Source of the DNA: Typha latifolia
Taxonomy: Eukaryota; Streptophyta; Magnoliopsida; Poales; Typhaceae
Direction of reading: 5' to 3'
Length of the DNA: 64,000 nucleotides
Assembly (NCBI GenBank): GCA_019914945.1
Contig: CM034099.1
Coordinates: forward strand, 186,001-250,000
Below the pieces are notes generated by a model. It was not told the DNA's origin. It worked only from the letters and a program-made list of their open reading frames with translations, and searched no databases. Position numbers and translations under genes: made by a program. Below, piece after piece: positions 1-12,200 of this stretch. Every line of letters begins with the position of its first letter. Position 1 is the first letter of the stretch.

Positions 1-3000
1 GTTGCGAGCTGTATGGTTGTTGTTTGTGGAAATGCTAAGGTGAGGTTGTAGAAGTGCTTATATTAGCCAGCTAAGTTGGGTAGTGGTGGTGTACTATTTT
101 ACTCAATACAAAGCCATTCAAACCTCTCTCTCTCTCTCTCTCACACACATTTTTTATAACTCTATCACAATCACGAGGCCAAAGTTATGGGCTATAAAAA
201 TATCCCACAGCCTTATATATATATATATATATATTTAATCATTTTCCTCGATGGATAGGATAAAAAATATCTTTATTTATTTTCTCTTCTCCTCTTATTA
301 GAAGTGTATTTTGTTAAAATTTGACATTTGAAATAATTATTATAAAGATGAAGGTGAAAGGATGTGAATTCAATTTTGTCTATTCATTTTAGTCAAATTT
401 TAAGATTATTTTATAAAAATATCTAATAAAATATTGACAGATACATTTTTAACAAGTAGTTGGGAGACCAAATTCTTATACAATAAAGAGTATAATAAAG
501 ATGTCTACGATTCATAAATATATTGAATTAAATCGTGCAACTATGAATAAGGATGTCATATTCCCTTTCACTGGATCGATATTTGTAGACCTTGATGTGA
601 CACAAAGATCAGCCTAAAACTGATCGTGCCCAAAGTTTTTCAATCAAAAGAAAACTAAAGATAAAAAAACTGCGAACAAATATGAGCCTACAATAATCTC
701 TAGAAATATCACATCATTAGTCTTAAATTATAAATTCATAATATCTAACATATTTATGACAACTTGTCAGAGCGGACAGTTTGAACCAATTTCATGTCCT
801 GATGTCCCCCAACTAGTATTAGTAGGCCAATATTTGGTAGGCATACTTAATTTCTTCGTGTTAGTGACTTAGTATTCCCTTGTTATACTAATACTAATGG
901 GACGACATATTAAGTAAGTGACTTTGTGGCGTATCCTAGGCCTTTCCTCCTGGCATCTTTAGGCATGCAATGTTAATTAAACTGACTCTCCTTAATTTCT
1001 GTGCCCATACTATTAAGATCTAATTAAACATAGTACTCGCTGACTTTCATGAACAAAATAATGAATTTTATTAAGATTGCCAGTTTGCTACTACTGGTGG
1101 CAAATAGTGCAACGTTACGTCGCTCGAAGATTTTTATTCCCACCGCGGAGAAATTAATAGTCCATATTCTATGCTGGTATACAGTAGGTAAAAGAGAGAG
1201 CACGGGGCTCTAGATCTACTAGGTCTGGTTGTCTCTCATTTCCTCATCTCCCTCCCTGGCTTGCAGGTTTATTTTCTTCTTTTTCTTCTCCCTAGCCTAA
1301 GCAGCTAGGAAAGGGAAAGGGACCGTTTTTCCTCCCTTCCTCCCTCAAGAAGCCTCTCTTCTTAATTCTGTTTTAGATTTCTTGCTCTTCTATTGCTTTC
1401 ATCTTTTCCTTTCTCTTCTTTTCTTTCTTCTCCATATGTCGAGAGTCTCAACCACGTCGCATCTCCCTGCACCGCTCTACTACAGCCGCCTCCATGTGCT
1501 GTCCTACCTCCCTATGTTATCGTCTTCTTTTGCCGCTCTGTCGTAATCACTCCCCCTGTTAGCCATCCTCCCACCGTTGCTTTGCAATCACCGTCTCTTT
1601 ATGCTCTTGCCCATAGCTATCAAAATCGGATCGAGCATTGACCTAGTCAGAGGTTGGGTCACTAAGCTATTAGTTTTCTAAAAAATTTAAATAATTTACT
1701 TATAGTTACACGTAATTATATAAAAAGAATATCTACAAAGTAGTATAATTATATGTATAAGTCCTAAAATATATGTTATTTATATAGATACCCGTGTGAT
1801 TATTTTTCAAATTAAGTCATTCAATAGAAAAAGGAAAAAAATATCATTAACTAAGAGAAATACTTAAAAACTTGTGTCAACATTTACTCCAAAAGTTATT
1901 CGTGAAAAAAAATAAGAATTTTAAAATGTATACATACAAAACAATGTATTTTAAGCAATATACATGTAAATATAAACTTAGAGGGACATATAAGTAAATA
2001 AGTGCCTTTTTTAAGTGTATATGTGTAGAAAAACTAATTTTCTAAATAAATATATATATTATAAACTAAATATTTTAAAAATTTTACAACTAAATTACTA
2101 GTAGAATATTAAATAGAATTACTAAATATTAAAGATAATAGGGTAATTTTGTAAAAATAATTGGCACCGTCTGTTCACTAAAAAATAGTCGAGTTGCATG
2201 AATCACTGATTCAATTGCCGGTTTTGTCAGTTTTTACTGAATTCATTACTTATTCAGCCTGATAACAAAATCGAGCTAGTTTGTGGTTCGTTCACCGATC
2301 CAATCATTCGGTCTAATTCAGTTTTGATAACTATGCTCTCATCTCCTCGCATGGCTTTATTGTAGCTGCCTCTTGTGTTGCGTGATTCTCAACGCCATTC
2401 TCCTTGCATCGCTCTATTATAGATATCTTCCTTCACATCCATCATACACTACTGCCTCCTTGTCATTGCCGCTTCCCTATGCCCCATGTTTCCCTATGCC
2501 ACTCTACTACCTTCATCGTCGCCTCCTTTACCTCTCCATCTCCTTGCTCCATTTCATTGCCCCTTAGTTGGTAAAGGGTTTTGGTGGTGGTGGTGGTGGT
2601 GGAATGTCTTTGTCCTTACTAGTGTCTTGTTGCCCTTTGTCCCTCCCCTGACTTGCTGATTGACGTTCTTCGGTTGTGGCTACTATGGTAGCCTCATCCT
2701 CTCTTCCTTCCTTGCATGATTGTATCTTGTTGCTGTTGCCTTGGTTAATTCCAGACTCTGTATTTTGTGTGTGGGTGCGGGGGTTGATCTTTTTCTTAGT
2801 GTTTAGCCTTGCTTCAAGATTTAGGTTTTAGGTCTCTATATTTTTTTTGTCTTAGTCGGCGAGCTCATTGTTAGAATTCCGACACCGTGACGTCATGCTC
2901 CAATATTTTTCAGAGATTTCATGACCTTATATCTCAAACTGTTGGTTTAATAGAACCTATAGATTGACTCGAGGCCTTCAGCACTTTTTTAGGACTTCGT

Positions 3001-4220
3001 TTCACTCTTGATTTTTCTTGTGCGTCATTAGGCTTGATACTCTGTATTATTTATAGCGATTTATTATAGGGCAAGTATAAATGAGACTTAGGTCATTATA
3101 TTCTTTGTGTCTTTTTATTTGTCTACTTGTATTCACTAAGGGCATTTAAAAAAAAAAAATGGCGGAGAAACTTATTACTAGGGTACATAGAGTAGAGAGA
3201 GAATTTTCCGACAAGTGTAAAGATGCACGTGGATGGATGGTCAGAAAGCTACAACGTGTGGGATGCATGATCGCAATTTTGGTAGGAGAAAGAGATGACT
3301 TTATCTGATTCTTTATAAGTAGTTTGATGTACTTATCGTGCTAATTTTTATTTTTTTAAAAAAAATTGATAGGATGCAAGTGATAAAAAACTTCCAAATC
3401 TAATTAACGTAAGAAACAAATCTACTGCTAGACTACCCTAACAGATAAGGTCAGATTAGGCCCAGATTAAGGAGAATGTGGGATATGGGCCATATGGCTC
3501 ATGGTTTGGTCCGTGGGAGAGTCATATGGAAACAGGAGACGTCTTGGCCCAAAGTAAGTCTATTGGGCTACTTCATATATATCTGGACTGGATTTGGGCC
3601 TAACCAACATTGAATGGCAATGGTTTAAGCACGGACGCCCTCCAATTGAGCCCACATGAAGGGCATCGGTTTCTTCCCTCCATGATTAATAATATATATA
3701 ATACCCCACTTAATTTTGGTGCTTGTGGTTTCATATCAAATGCTCACGAGACATGAGGGGCCAAAATCCAATGGCGAGGCAACAAAAGTCAACTGGAAAA
3801 TAATCGGGATAGAAGGCTAGAAGCCATAATAAGGTGATGAGGACACGGTGCTAGGAATGAGAAAAGTGAGAGGCAGAGCACCTACAGCTGTATTCGAATT
3901 CAATTATGGGTTAAGACAAGAAAGTTGTCACCACTCACCCACCTGTGAGGGTTTTAAGGGGAGGGAGAGGAAGGGAGTTTTTTTATATAAAAAAACAAAA
4001 CAAAACAAAACCAAAGGGAGAGTAGTAAATGCAGCATTAAATCGTTGTTGGTAAGGTGTAGACACAAAAGGATGGGACTCAATTTGGCGACTAAATTGTA
4101 AACCAGATTTTGGACCCAAACCCAATGTCAGCCTTGATGAACATCCATCCTTGCCTGCGTAAAAACTTTTTTGGTGAGGCTTCAAGTTTTAATGCGGACA
4201 TTTGTCTATTGAAGTCTACC
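1..4220. other. gene-poor AT-rich flank
   Basis: I see no supportable gene here. The stretch is AT-rich with a (CT)n/(CA)n tract near 123-150, a (TA)n tract near 213-235 and a short (TGG)n run near 2582-2602. Two pyrimidine-rich blocks, near 1440-1640 and 2340-2570, share degenerate wording such as a recurring ccgctctactac-like phrase. They may be diverged copies of one repeat; their open frames have no recognisable protein. A cluster of TGGGCC/GGCCCA motifs lies at 3440-3660. Confidence 0.5.
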
Positions 4221-4230
4221 GATTATAGTT

Positions 4231-4474
4231 TATAAAAGGAGGGAGGGAGAGACTACCGACAAAAAAAAACGCGTAAATAAGAAACGCAATTGAGGTAGTA
4301 GGCAGTTATTGCTCTCCGCTTCTCCCTTTCTTCTCCCTTTCTTCTTCTCTCTCTCTCTCTCTAGTTCGTAACCCCCCTTAAAGAACTCACGAGAAAAAGC
4401 CTCTCTCTCTCTCTCTCTCTAACACACAGACACTAATTTGTCTGTGGGTTTTGCTTGGTTGGTATTAGGAATTA
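4231..4474 (+). promoter_or_regulatory. TATA box and CT-rich leader of the GATA gene
   Basis: A TATAAAAG box lies at 4231-4238. It is followed by a purine-rich stretch and then a leader with two (CT)n tracts near 4349-4364 and 4401-4420. No ATG occurs between the likely start site, around 4262, and the ATG at 4475, which supports that start codon. CT-rich leaders are common in plant genes. The exact transcription start is inferred from the spacing to the TATA box. Confidence 0.6.
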
Positions 4475-5816
4475 ATGGCTCACCAGGGCATGGACGTCCA
4501 CCGGAATGTGGCCGTTACCGGTGATCTCCCCGGTGGTTCTCAGCCTGAGACCGGCCCTTCTCCGATCACGTCGACGTTGGACAACCTCTTTCCGGGGAAT
4601 ATCGCGGTCGGTTTTCTTCCTGGGGCTTTTTTCCACAATCACTTTCTTTCAATTATTTGTTCCATTTTCTGGATTTCTGCTTCTTGCCGTTTTCTTCTTC
4701 GACGGTTCGTCATCAGAAAACTTGGACACCTTCTTTCACCGGCCTTCCTTGTGATTTTCCTTTTATTCGTTTTCTTTTGGGTTCTGGTGAAATTTTTTAA
4801 GCCATATTGATCTTTTCTGTGCACATATATTTATACAGAGAGTTTATTATGGAATGCGGCCGGGATTAATTTGTTCCGCAAACCTATAATATAATGAATT
4901 ATGATGTATTAAATTTTTCTCTTCAAAGCGATCGAGCCATGCAGTCCGTCCGTCCTTATCTGCCTTTGCATGCTATGATTCCACATTCTATTGAAATCAA
5001 TGCTTTCACATCTTACCGTAAAAACTGTAATAAATAAATAAATATTTTTTTTACTTGGAATTTTCTACACATATAATTACTATTCAACTACTCTTCTTAT
5101 CATTCTCTCACTTCTTTTGGCAGTCTTGCGAAGTATAAAGATTCCCCTTTTATCTTTGCATGCAGGAAGGAGGTGAGGATGTGGGTCTAGAATGGCTATC
5201 CATCTTTGTGGAGGATTGTCTCTCTAGCACCACAAGTTACACATCTCAACACTTCCCTATCTCCACCACCACCACCACCACCACCGCAGCAAAAACCTCT
5301 CAACCCCCTCCATCCCAAAACATGACACCCTCCTCCCAAGACCTTGAATCCCCAAGCAAGCCCAAAGGCAAAAGAAGAAGAAGTAACCCCCACTGTCAGA
5401 CCCTTCACGTGACCCCATCAGACCCACCACCTCTTCTCCACCAGACGCATTGGCTGGCAGACAGTGAGCTCATCTTTCCCAAAAAGGAGCAAGAAGCAGA
5501 CACCAAGTCACCAGAACTAGGATCAGCAGGAAGGGAGAGGGAGGCAGAGGAGGAGAAGGTGGAAGAGAAAGAGGGGGAGATGGTGCAGCCGAGGAGGTGC
5601 ACCCATTGCATGTCACAGAGGACCCCACAGTGGAGGGCAGGGCCTTCGGGGCCTAAGACTCTATGCAATGCATGTGGGGTGAGGTTCAAGTCTGGAAGGC
5701 TGCTTCCTGAGTATAGGCCAGCAAAGAGCCCCACTTTTGTTAGCTACAAGCACTCCAATTCACACAAAAAGGTCATGGAGATGAGAATGACAGTCTTGTC
5801 TTCTAATACCAATTGA
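4475..5816 (+). CDS. plant GATA-type zinc-finger transcription factor
   Basis: Two exons, 4475-4606 and 5166-5816, joined in phase 0 across a GT-AG intron, encode about 260 residues. Near the C-terminus is one class IV GATA finger: C-x2-C-x18-C-x2-C, beginning [13 protein letters not shown] and closing with LCNAC. It is followed by the plant extension [16 protein letters not shown] and a basic tail with the HSNSHKKV motif. This arrangement marks plant subfamily I GATA factors, which bind (A/T)GATA(A/G) in the nucleus. The segment [14 protein letters not shown] just after the exon junction is also typical of this subfamily. The middle is low-complexity: a Thr run from an ACC repeat, a basic KGKRRR patch likely to act in nuclear import, and a Glu-rich stretch. 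The N-terminus is short and lacks a clear DDLLDFS acidic motif. No single Arabidopsis member can be named as the orthologue. Confidence 0.9.
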
Positions 5817-5849
5817 GTAGGCTACAGTGCTACGCTAGCACAATGCAAC

Positions 5850-6655
5850 AAATCTGTTTAGCTTGTTCCAGTTATAAACTTAGTACTTCTTCTACTCCAT
5901 CTTGCCCATGATTTGGTAGTAAACTCTTTCGTCTGCACTTCCTTCTGCATAATTGCTTCTCTTTCCTTTTTTTCAAGTTTTGCCCTTATATGTTTGTTAC
6001 TTTGTTTTCAGTAATTTATGACAATATATAAATGTATCTGTGGTGGAAATGATTTGCTTTATATGTTTTAGGAACTTGCACTACTAGAGATTTTTTGTTT
6101 ATAAATTTTTCGACTTAAAATGCTGATCATTCAGAAGGAATCTGGTTGTTTGCTCTCAAGAGTCTCAGTTTGGTTTCCTCTGTACATTTAGGAGATGAAA
6201 CACCAAAGAAATGTCTTAAAGCTGATCCAAATGAGTACTTCTTTTAAACGATGTCGGAACCTCAGGACCCAAAATTTAGTATATACCTTTTTCTGAGAGA
6301 TGAAATTTAGTATATAAATTTAACGTACAGTTCACAGAACAGACTCATCTTTTGTCAAATCTTCCTTTTGCACTGCTCAACACATTCAGTCACGTAAGAA
6401 AAGATGCTCAAGTAGTCAAGTCTCGTTAGCCATCTTCGAGAAAGACCTGAGATGATCTACTTAGTATTGTAGAATAAGATTGAAAGAAAATTCAGGCTGC
6501 TTCATGTTGGATAATCTAAGTCAAATGTAGAACGCATGCCTGTAGAACTCAAAAGTAATATGGGCTTGACATTAACGATAACACCGGAAAAGAATAAACA
6601 ACCACCAGCCGAAAGAAAAAGAAAATAGTTAATTACACTGATACCCTTTGCACTA
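5850..6655. other. 3' flank of the GATA gene, no gene seen
   Basis: AT-rich sequence with no supportable coding region. It presumably includes the GATA 3'UTR just after 5816. No canonical AATAAA is obvious close to the stop codon. Short open frames on either strand here lack family features. Confidence 0.5.
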
Positions 6656-6659
6656 CACT

Positions 6660-7129
6660 TAGACCTCATCAAACGGCCCAGCCCGGTTTGGACCGGGCTA
6701 AGCTCGGCCCGGCCCAAGCCCCGAGCCCCGAACTATCCATGGGCGGCAATTGCCCGCCCGATCCGGCCCGGAAGTTCGCAACTAGGCCCGTCCGTTCTGC
6801 TACAGTATTTACTCGTTCCGCTATAGTAAAAACCAACTAAAATTTTGATATTGTACTGTTTTACATTTTTTTAAGCACACATTTAAATTTTTTTAATCTA
6901 TTATTATTATTTTAAAATGGAGGAACATAAATATTTTTTTTTAAAAAAAAGGTAATAGTAAAAAAAATTCTAAAAATAGCTAAAATGTGGGTTGGGCCGA
7001 ATGATTGGTGGGTTGAGCCGGCCCGGCCTGACCGGCTAGCCCGATCTCTCACGGGCCGACAGGCAATAATGGGCTAGACTATTCTAACCCGACCCGAACC
7101 CAACCCAGCCCGCCCAATGATCATTTCTA
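6660..7129. mobile_element. GC-rich hAT-like non-autonomous element (candidate)
   Basis: A 470-bp block whose ends are full of GGCCC/GGGCC words inverted relative to each other, with an AT-rich centre. The termini form imperfect inverted repeats: TAGACCTCATCAAACGG on the left and, read inward from the right end, TAGAAATGATCATTGGG. They agree at TAGA, T, ATCA and GG. The 8-bp flanks (ACTACACT and ATTGCAAG) match at only about half the positions, so a target-site duplication is not established. The structure resembles common plant hAT-type MITEs. It carries no coding sequence. Confidence 0.4.
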
Positions 7130-7150
7130 ATTGCAAGGACCTCATAAATT

Positions 7151-8175
7151 TTTTTAGATTATAATGTCTCCTCCTAAACTTTAAAAAAATAATACACCAG
7201 CTGCAAAATGACCTAAATACCCTCATTGGTGGGAAAAAAGTTAATTTCATTTTGGTCCAATAATAATGGACGAATATACCCCCTTCCCTCATCTGCATTC
7301 TTCCCTTCCAGCTATCTCAATCTTTCATTCCCTCCCTCTCTTTTTCCCGACGATGCTGCCGCCTACGACGACAACGGCATAGGAGAACGATGGCAGCGCA
7401 TGAGCAAGAGGCGACGACCTGATGGAGCAGCGATTGCGTCCCACGAAGTGACGCTCTATTCATTGGCGGTGATCTAGTTCAATAGTAGCGGTGACCCCTC
7501 CCCATTCTCTTTCTCCCTCCTTTCCGACGATGCTACCGCCCACGACGACGGCGACGCATGAGCAAGATGACGACAGCGGGGATAAACGGGAGGCTGCGAT
7601 GCGGTGGAGCAGCGATCGGGTGCCACGGGGCGGCGCTCTATTCACCGGCAGTGATCCATTTCAACAGCAACGGTGGGTCGAAGGACGACAAAGACAATGG
7701 TAGCGCCGCTCTACTCTCCCTCCTCGACGACACTACCATCCACAACGACGACGACACATGAGCAGGTGACGACGGTGCACGGTGGAGCAGAGATCAAGTG
7801 CCACGGTAGTGGCGCTCTATTCCTAGCGCCTCCTCTACATCCGCGCCGCCGCGTCGACTCTTCCACGGAGCAGGCGACCTTACATGACTCGTGCAGATCC
7901 AACACCGCAATCCTTCCGCGAACCCCACCGCGCTCTAGAGCTGCTCGAGCTCGTCGTCGACCGAAGTCACAACGTCCTTGGCGCACTCGTCGAAATCGTG
8001 ACGATTGGGTTTGCTGAAGGAGGATAGTGGGGCATTAAAAAAACTAAAAGTTAGTTAAGGGTATTTAAGTATTTTATAATTTTATTTTATTTTGCTGGCT
8101 AAACCAATGAGCTTATTAACTTATTAGGAGTATTATTATCGTTAAGCCAATATCGAGTGTATTGTAATCTAAAAA
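7151..8175. repeat. degenerate tandem repeats between inverted termini
   Basis: About three diverged copies of a roughly 175-210-bp unit start near 7324, 7502 and 7710. Each opens with a pyrimidine block (CCCTCC..TTTCCGACGATGCT), then an ACGACGACG-rich segment, then a phrase like GGAGCAGCGATC, a CACG..GGCGCTCTATTC motif, and a GTGATC/AGCGCC end. The block is bounded by near-perfect inverted sequences: TTTTTAGATTATAAT at 7151-7165, and ATTGTAATCTAAAAA at 8161-8175, which match at 14 of 15 positions when inverted. The several overlapping open frames are GC-rich by-products and match no family. It may be one non-autonomous element of about 1 kb. Confidence 0.5.
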
Positions 8176-9230
8176 TATTAATCCAAAAGAAAACAAGTTT
8201 TTGACCAAAATAGACTTAATTTTTAAAAAATTTATCGAAATAGATTACCTTCAAACTTATTTACCAAATAAAATCCAATTCACTGTTATAGATAAAGCGC
8301 TGATAAACTCAGCATTTTTGTTTGGGTTATAGTGAGCTAGTTTGGTCTTGTATGTGTGCAAACTTATCTTAGTACAACCACGCTTTAAAAGCTAAGCTCT
8401 TACTGCCAGAAATCCACTAGACCAGACATCAAACGATTATTGATCTCTCCGGAAATTATCTGCAAAGTAGTGGGTCAATTGGCTAATACTTACTCAGAGA
8501 AATTGCCCAATCAATCATAGGCCGTTAACACCCGGGTATCAACTAAACATGCAAGAAATGGACTTTTCAAATTGATTTCATTGTCTGTTCTCAAGATGCT
8601 CACTTTATTATTTCTTTGCTCCAAATGTCACCGAGGTGTGAGCTTAACAATAATAGCAAACTGCACTAACCATGCAGATCATTTTACATCAAGTTATAAG
8701 ATAAAGATATCCATGCTACTGAAATCAAGTAAAGATAAAATGGAGGGAAAGAGACAACTTACTCACTGCTTTCTTCAACTATTCTACCCTACTTTAATTT
8801 CTGGTTCTTACTTTTAAGAGATTACAAAGGTAGACTTACAGGCGACTTAAAGGCTTCAAAAAAGCACAAGAAAAAAAAAAGAACAAAGGTAATTAGTACT
8901 CAAAAACTGAAAGAAAGGGAGTATGACAACTCTGCAGAACACCCATCACTCACCATACACTAGAGCTCCTAAATCTAAGGGACACTATTAAGAAATAGGA
9001 AACAGTAAACCAACTCAGATTATACGAACTGAGGAAAGCTAACTGGCTCACCACAATGAAGTGGCTATGTAGAAGTTTCTTATCATGCCATGAACTTTGC
9101 AGCCTTTGTTTGAAATTGAGATCAAGCATATTCGGATCTATATCTGGCTAAGGAAAAGGTCTTCCTGAAAGTTTATAGCTCAAGCAATGCCTCAATGGCT
9201 ACAGCTAAGCAAAATAGGATTTGTCAAAAC
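8176..9230 (-). other. 3' flank of the YTH gene
   Basis: No independent gene is seen. The part nearest 9230 is the likely 3'UTR of the minus-strand m6A-reader gene. An 81-residue open frame at 8572-8817 on the plus strand has no recognisable features. The transcript end is not marked by a clear signal. Confidence 0.4.
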
Positions 9231-12200
9231 CTAACAACCACTGGCAATACCATTTGCAACAGCATGCTTCTCAGTTGCAGGTTTAGCAGCCTTAAAGGCA
9301 TCATCAGCAATGGGGGCCAGACCATTCTCAGTTAGTTTTTTCTCTCCAAGACTACCGTGGGCTGCTTCCTTGTTCAAGGTGGAAACATATTCCAAAGGTT
9401 TCTGCAATTTAGACTTGCCACTAACCATATCCTTCTCTTTCTCTCCAGCAACAGCATCAGGAATCCTTCCATCCCAGACCTAACAAATTAAAAGGTAAAA
9501 GTAAAATGGAGGGCCATGGATTACAGTAAATACCTCATCACTGATCACCTACTCAAAAGTTTAAAAATAGAAATAGCTGCAAACATGTAAATCAGGATAA
9601 TAAGAACACCAAATGTATACCAAATATAATAGAAACAATAGAACTAATAACCCACTCTAAAGCACTTCAAATTGAAAATAAGGAAAACAGAGAGCATGAG
9701 CATGCCTGTTTGTGAAGCTGCTGTTGCTTTGCTCTTTTTGCTTGCATCAGCTTTTGGCGGTTCTCATAGAAGCCAAAATCATCCAGAATAGAAGTCTTGC
9801 TGATATGATCCTTGAAAATCTTAAGCATCTCGAGCCCTTGCTCAACCTTTACCTGCATTGTCATAGGAAGAAACAGTAAGATACCTCTTTTAGCAAGATA
9901 ATTTACTAAGACGCCTCTTGCAGATACTGACTTCTTGTGTATCTCTACTGTTCGTTACTGGCTTGTTGTCATTGTTCTCCAATGTGATGTGCTTAAGAGT
10001 GCTGTTTGGCACATCTTTGACAAAGTGCCACTTAACAGGGAAACAACCACTCCACTTGTCTTGCTGCCAGTACTCTACGGTCTTGTTAAAATCAACTGGA
10101 CCCACCATTTCAGCAACACCAACAAATTGCCCACTGGTGTTTACCTGTGCATTTAAGGAAAGGTTCAATAATGTCATTGAAGAGAAAATATGAAGAGTAC
10201 AAAGCAATTCTCATACTTACAGAGAAAAAGAGAAAAACAGGGCATCCGCCAGTTTTTGCCTGAGCTTCCTGGTATCCAGCATCCAACTTCTTGTTTCCAT
10301 TAGGTGTGCTTGCCCAAACATTGTACTTAATGCTCTTGTGAACATCATCCTCACTATATGACTTAATGATAAAGAACTTCGCATCCACATACTTTTCAGG
10401 AAAGTCTGCTCGGTTGTACTGCTCCCTATCCGGAACAATACTGGTATCCTCGTTCACAAGCGGAGGGAGGCTCTGTCCCTTAACAGCAATAGTAACAGTA
10501 GGTTCAAATGACTTCTGATTTTTGAAACGGCCTGCTCTTGGGCCTCTGTTCAGCTCACTAAATCCATCCTGATTCTCATTAGCAAAACCATAAAATCCAT
10601 TGCCTCGCCCCCTGGGCTTGAATTTGTTATCTACAACAAGCCCCCAACGTCCATTTGTTCTGGCATCATAGCCATTGGAACCAAAACCAAGACCAGTTTT
10701 AAAAGAATTTCCATATTGACCATACTGCCTGTTATTTGGATATGTCCTATTTAGAAATCCAGGAGCTGCTGGCGCCATTCCAGGGGTTGGTCTCTGAGTA
10801 TGCATACCCTGAAATAAAAGGGTAAAATTAATTCTAAATATGAGACTCATGTTACATCTTACCATGATAAATCTGACATCTGTAGTTCTACCCATAAGAA
10901 CATTCAAAGGAATTCCTTAAAAACAAAATGGATACAATGGAACAAATTTATAATGCTGAAAGAAAAGAGTCGCCTTGAAAAAAGCAGTCACCCAATCAAT
11001 AGTATAAACAACAGTACTCCAACAGTGACATCAGGTATGTAATGCAACTAAGAAAGAAAACCTATCAGACAAATGGAGTTCGTAGTAGCATGTTTAGAGA
11101 TCCACTAGAACATAATTCTCAATACAAGTATGCAACACTGATCTGTGACTTACCATGAGATGAGGTAGTGGATGCTGATTCTGGTTCCTTGCTAAAGGAG
11201 TGTTCGAAGTATGTGAAACCACAGAAGACATTGAGTTGGTTGTAGTTGGCCTCTGTTGCCCATTAGAGTACACAGGTCCATCAAACCATGGGAAGGGAGT
11301 TCGCATTCCATCAAAACCATATCTTGGGTCCTGGTAACCAGTAGAATGAACTCCACCTGGCAAGACCCCCCCAAATGATCCATTGTGGGTCACTGATGAA
11401 TTTTGCAGACTTGGCCTCAGAGGTGCTGATGCACTGTTCCCATTTGCATTACCATTCGCAATCCCATTTGTGTTTGTTTTGGCTTTCTCAACAGGAACTG
11501 GTGACTGATCAGCAGCAACAGAAGTAGACACTTCCCCCTGAGAAGTAGGAGTCTGGCTTGGTACATGTGATGATATTGTAGATGGTGGCGGCTGAAAGAA
11601 TGAAGTCGGATATTGATAATGCTGTGGACCATAGAGTTGACCATCACTTCCAACAGTCGGAACTGGGGAACCAGGGGAAGGGTATGGACTATAAGGAGCA
11701 TACCCATATCCATGGTGGTATATGTCTCCATAGACTCCCTGACACAAGTGGAGAAACTCATTAAGCCACCATTATGTTGTACACAAATAACATAAAGGAA
11801 ATGTACAAAAAATTTAAAAGGAATATCCAAAATAGTTAGTAACCTCATTCCATAGAAAGGGATACATCTGCAGAAACTGTGTGTTACATATGTGAAAAGC
11901 AACAGGACGTGTCTTCTTAATACTTATTTACCCAGTGAAGAAACTAACTTTTGAACAACATTTTCACTAGAAAAGATCATGCCCATCTAATTTCACATAT
12001 AACATCCAAATTGCATATATATTTTTTTCACTTCAATTTGAAGGAACACACGCCTTTATAGAATGAATAGTTCACAAGGTCAATAATCCGTTCTCATCTG
12101 AAACTTACCGGGGCCATCTCCACTCCATCATGATTTACATATCTAGAGTAATCATCCCACTCGTTTGTAGAACCATCATAACCTGCAAACAAGGAAGTAT

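Noticed and set aside
1393..2567. short Pro/Ser-rich open frames near the left edge
   Set aside because: Pyrimidine-rich DNA gives such frames by chance; no conserved motif, and the two blocks look like diverged repeat copies.
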